NCBI GenBank assembly: GCA_905178155.1
Contig: CAJINV010000017.1
Location: forward strand, 550,722-614,721
Direction of reading: 5' to 3'
DNA length: 64,000 nt
DNA from: Amoebophrya sp. A120
Lineage: Eukaryota; Sar; Dinophyceae; Syndiniales; Amoebophryaceae
Part shown: positions 62,723 to 64,000 of the stretch, one piece after another
Position numbering within the stretch: position 1 is the stretch's first letter
Layout: each line of letters begins with the position of its first letter
The notes under the pieces: generated by a model
What the model was told of the DNA's origin: nothing
Seen by the model: the letters and a program-made list of their open reading frames with translations, nothing else
The model's database searches: none
Position numbers and translations under genes: made by a program

Positions 62723-64000
62723 GCCTTTCGCTGTTTCAACGCCGTGAACATCCGCGGCAGGCCGTACTTGCGACTTGCGGAGCTGCACACCGCACTGCAA
62801 GCCGTGTCCGCCAACCCGGTTTTCGATCAACTCCGGTCGAAGAGTCACAGCTTCTTCCTATGGATTGCAAAAATGTCTTGCAACTTGTCATGCTGTCTTT
62901 GGATTCCAAAAAAATCTGTATTGCGTGACCAGCAACAGGACTCCAGTTTGTGTTACGCGGAGAGGGCATTTCTCATGCGGAATAGGCATCAGCAAGCCCT
63001 GTAAAAATCTGTGATGCTAGATCATGCATTACATGCGTCGTGGATCATACGAAAGATGCATCACAAATTCCGGAATCTTCCAGACCCAGACTACATTTTT
63101 ACACTCGATACTTCCCCTTGCTGTGCAAGGCGTTTCTGAACGCGTCCGCTAACCGGGACCAACAGTGCTCCGCAGCGGACTTCGAATCCTTGTTGGAGTC
63201 CTTGTCCCTGACCCAGTTGGACGCCACGAACATTTTCCGGGCGTTCGTGCAAAACGACTTTGCGAGTCTGGACGTGTGGAGCTTCATCAACTTGATCCTC
63301 GGAGCTTTGTGTCCGTCGTTAATCCTGGAGGAGTTTCTGAACAACGATTTGTTGTGTGAAACCCTGCAGAATTTAGCCACCTGGTACTACAAACCGTTCA
63401 ACTTTGAGGAGTTTTTGAATATGTGCCAAAACTGTGGGATTTACGACAAGCGCGCGGTCCAGCTTTGCTTTTTGTTTCTGGACGTGGACAACAGTGAGCA
63501 GGTGTTTGCGCGAGAAATTCTCACCGCGTTCCACATCAAGCGGCAGCTGGCGCCGGGCGGCTCGGAAAAGAGCAGTAGTAGCAGGAAAAGACAGGGTACT
63601 TGCCGACAGTTGAAGGAAGTTGTTTTTTCTTATTTGAATGACAGAAAATCAGGCAGCACTATACATAGGAAGTTTTCGAACCTCGTTGTGTGCAAAGAAT
63701 GCGAAGTCCGGTAGTTCAAACTGTGCAGCTCTGAATAACTGCATTAAATAAACCTGCTCAGGTCAAACCAACCGCGCACGGCAGATGATTGCCGAGTCGC
63801 TAGGCAAACAATTTGCCGGGTGTTTTGCCAAGGCGGATCTGCTGAAACGGGTGGTGAAAGCGCCGTGGTCTGCTTCGGAGCAGGAAGCGGTGCAGGGCGG
63901 TTTCAAGACGCTTAAACGAATCCAGACCGGAATTCCCGTACCAAAACCGAAGAGAAAGGACGAGGACGAAGACGCCCCCCCGCCCAAACCCGGGTTCCGG
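62723..64000 (+). CDS. EF-hand-like protein, partial at both ends
   Basis: Exons 62723-62858, 63116-63595 and 63762 to the window end. The first exon follows an AG directly after the retroelement repeat, so earlier exons must lie upstream of the element or be lost. Introner A6 is intron 1; intron 2 is GT-AG. The joins read SHSFF-PLLCKAF and KRQG-QTNRAR. The protein is helical with FLFLDVDNSEQVFAREILTA, an EF-hand-like loop (DVDNSEQVFARE). FNFEEFLNMCQNCGIYDKRA before it gives a layout like calcineurin-B-type sensors, but only one loop is convincing. The visible C-terminal part is Lys/Asp/Pro-rich. Confidence 0.65.
62859..63110 (+). mobile_element. Introner A6
   Basis: A 252-bp family-A element, TATGGATTGC to CTCGATA, with more diverged TIRs (left AAAAATGTCTTG, right CCAGACCCAGACTACA). 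CTTCC occurs at 62854-62858 and 63111-63115. Excision keeps the frame. Confidence 0.85.

Noticed and set aside
19-64000. Many minus-strand open frames
   Set aside because: They mirror plus-strand coding exons or lie in non-coding DNA. None showed a recognisable domain or better coding character than the plus strand.
1-64000. Dinoflagellate spliced-leader sequence, tRNA or rRNA genes, CRISPR array
   Set aside because: Looked for by eye on both strands and not seen. A dedicated search (covariance models for RNAs, exact-match scan for the leader) would be decisive.

Overview
The window reads as nuclear DNA of an alveolate protist, most likely a dinoflagellate or a close relative such as a syndinian parasite of the Amoebophrya type. 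This is inferred from gene structure and protein content, not from a marker gene. Every gene I can support (about 16, plus two retroelement ORFs) is on the + strand. Spacing is compact, with intergenic gaps mostly of 0.3-1.3 kb. Many introns are transposon-like introner elements rather than ordinary introns. No spliced-leader sequence, rRNA, tRNA or CRISPR array was recognised.

Layout. 1-1815: 3' part of a LINE-type reverse transcriptase with C-terminal zinc fingers. 1816-5973: no gene seen. 5974-9510: 966-aa tail-anchored-like protein with three exons and GT-AG introns. 9780-14721: four small genes of unknown function. 15443-17158: five-exon class I haem peroxidase. 18499-19609: four-exon EF-hand protein. 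20335-22487: TPR protein. 23719-28597: ten-exon KH-domain protein. 29305-30792: cysteine-rich PAN/apple-like protein. 31262-32086: Sec20-like SNARE candidate. 32669-35360: EF-hand protein. 36171-40248: asparagine-synthetase-like protein of 1295 aa. 41157-45585: nine-exon 928-aa protein. 46324-49329: three further gene models. 51277-51927: small 112-aa gene visible only after an introner is removed. 51928-58462: gene-poor and repeat-bearing, ending in a 100-N scaffold gap. 58582-61884: DIRS-like RT/RNase H ORF, followed by split direct repeats that abut the first visible exon of a last gene (62723-64000, runs off the window).

The main discovery is a set of introner elements. I count at least ten TIR families (A-J here) in 18 copies. 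Nearly all start TAT and end ATA, and most are flanked by 5-bp direct repeats. Twelve of them interrupt reading frames. For these, removing the element plus one copy of the repeat restores the frame exactly. For example, the reconstructed KH gene (896 codons with stop), TPR gene (632), 928-aa gene (929) and EF-hand gene (477) all sum to whole codons without an internal stop. The boundaries do not fit GT-AG. Two family-A copies in one gene lie in opposite orientations, so intron function does not depend on element orientation. Ordinary GT-AG introns coexist in the same genes. All exon structures were deduced by eye from reading frames and have no transcript support.
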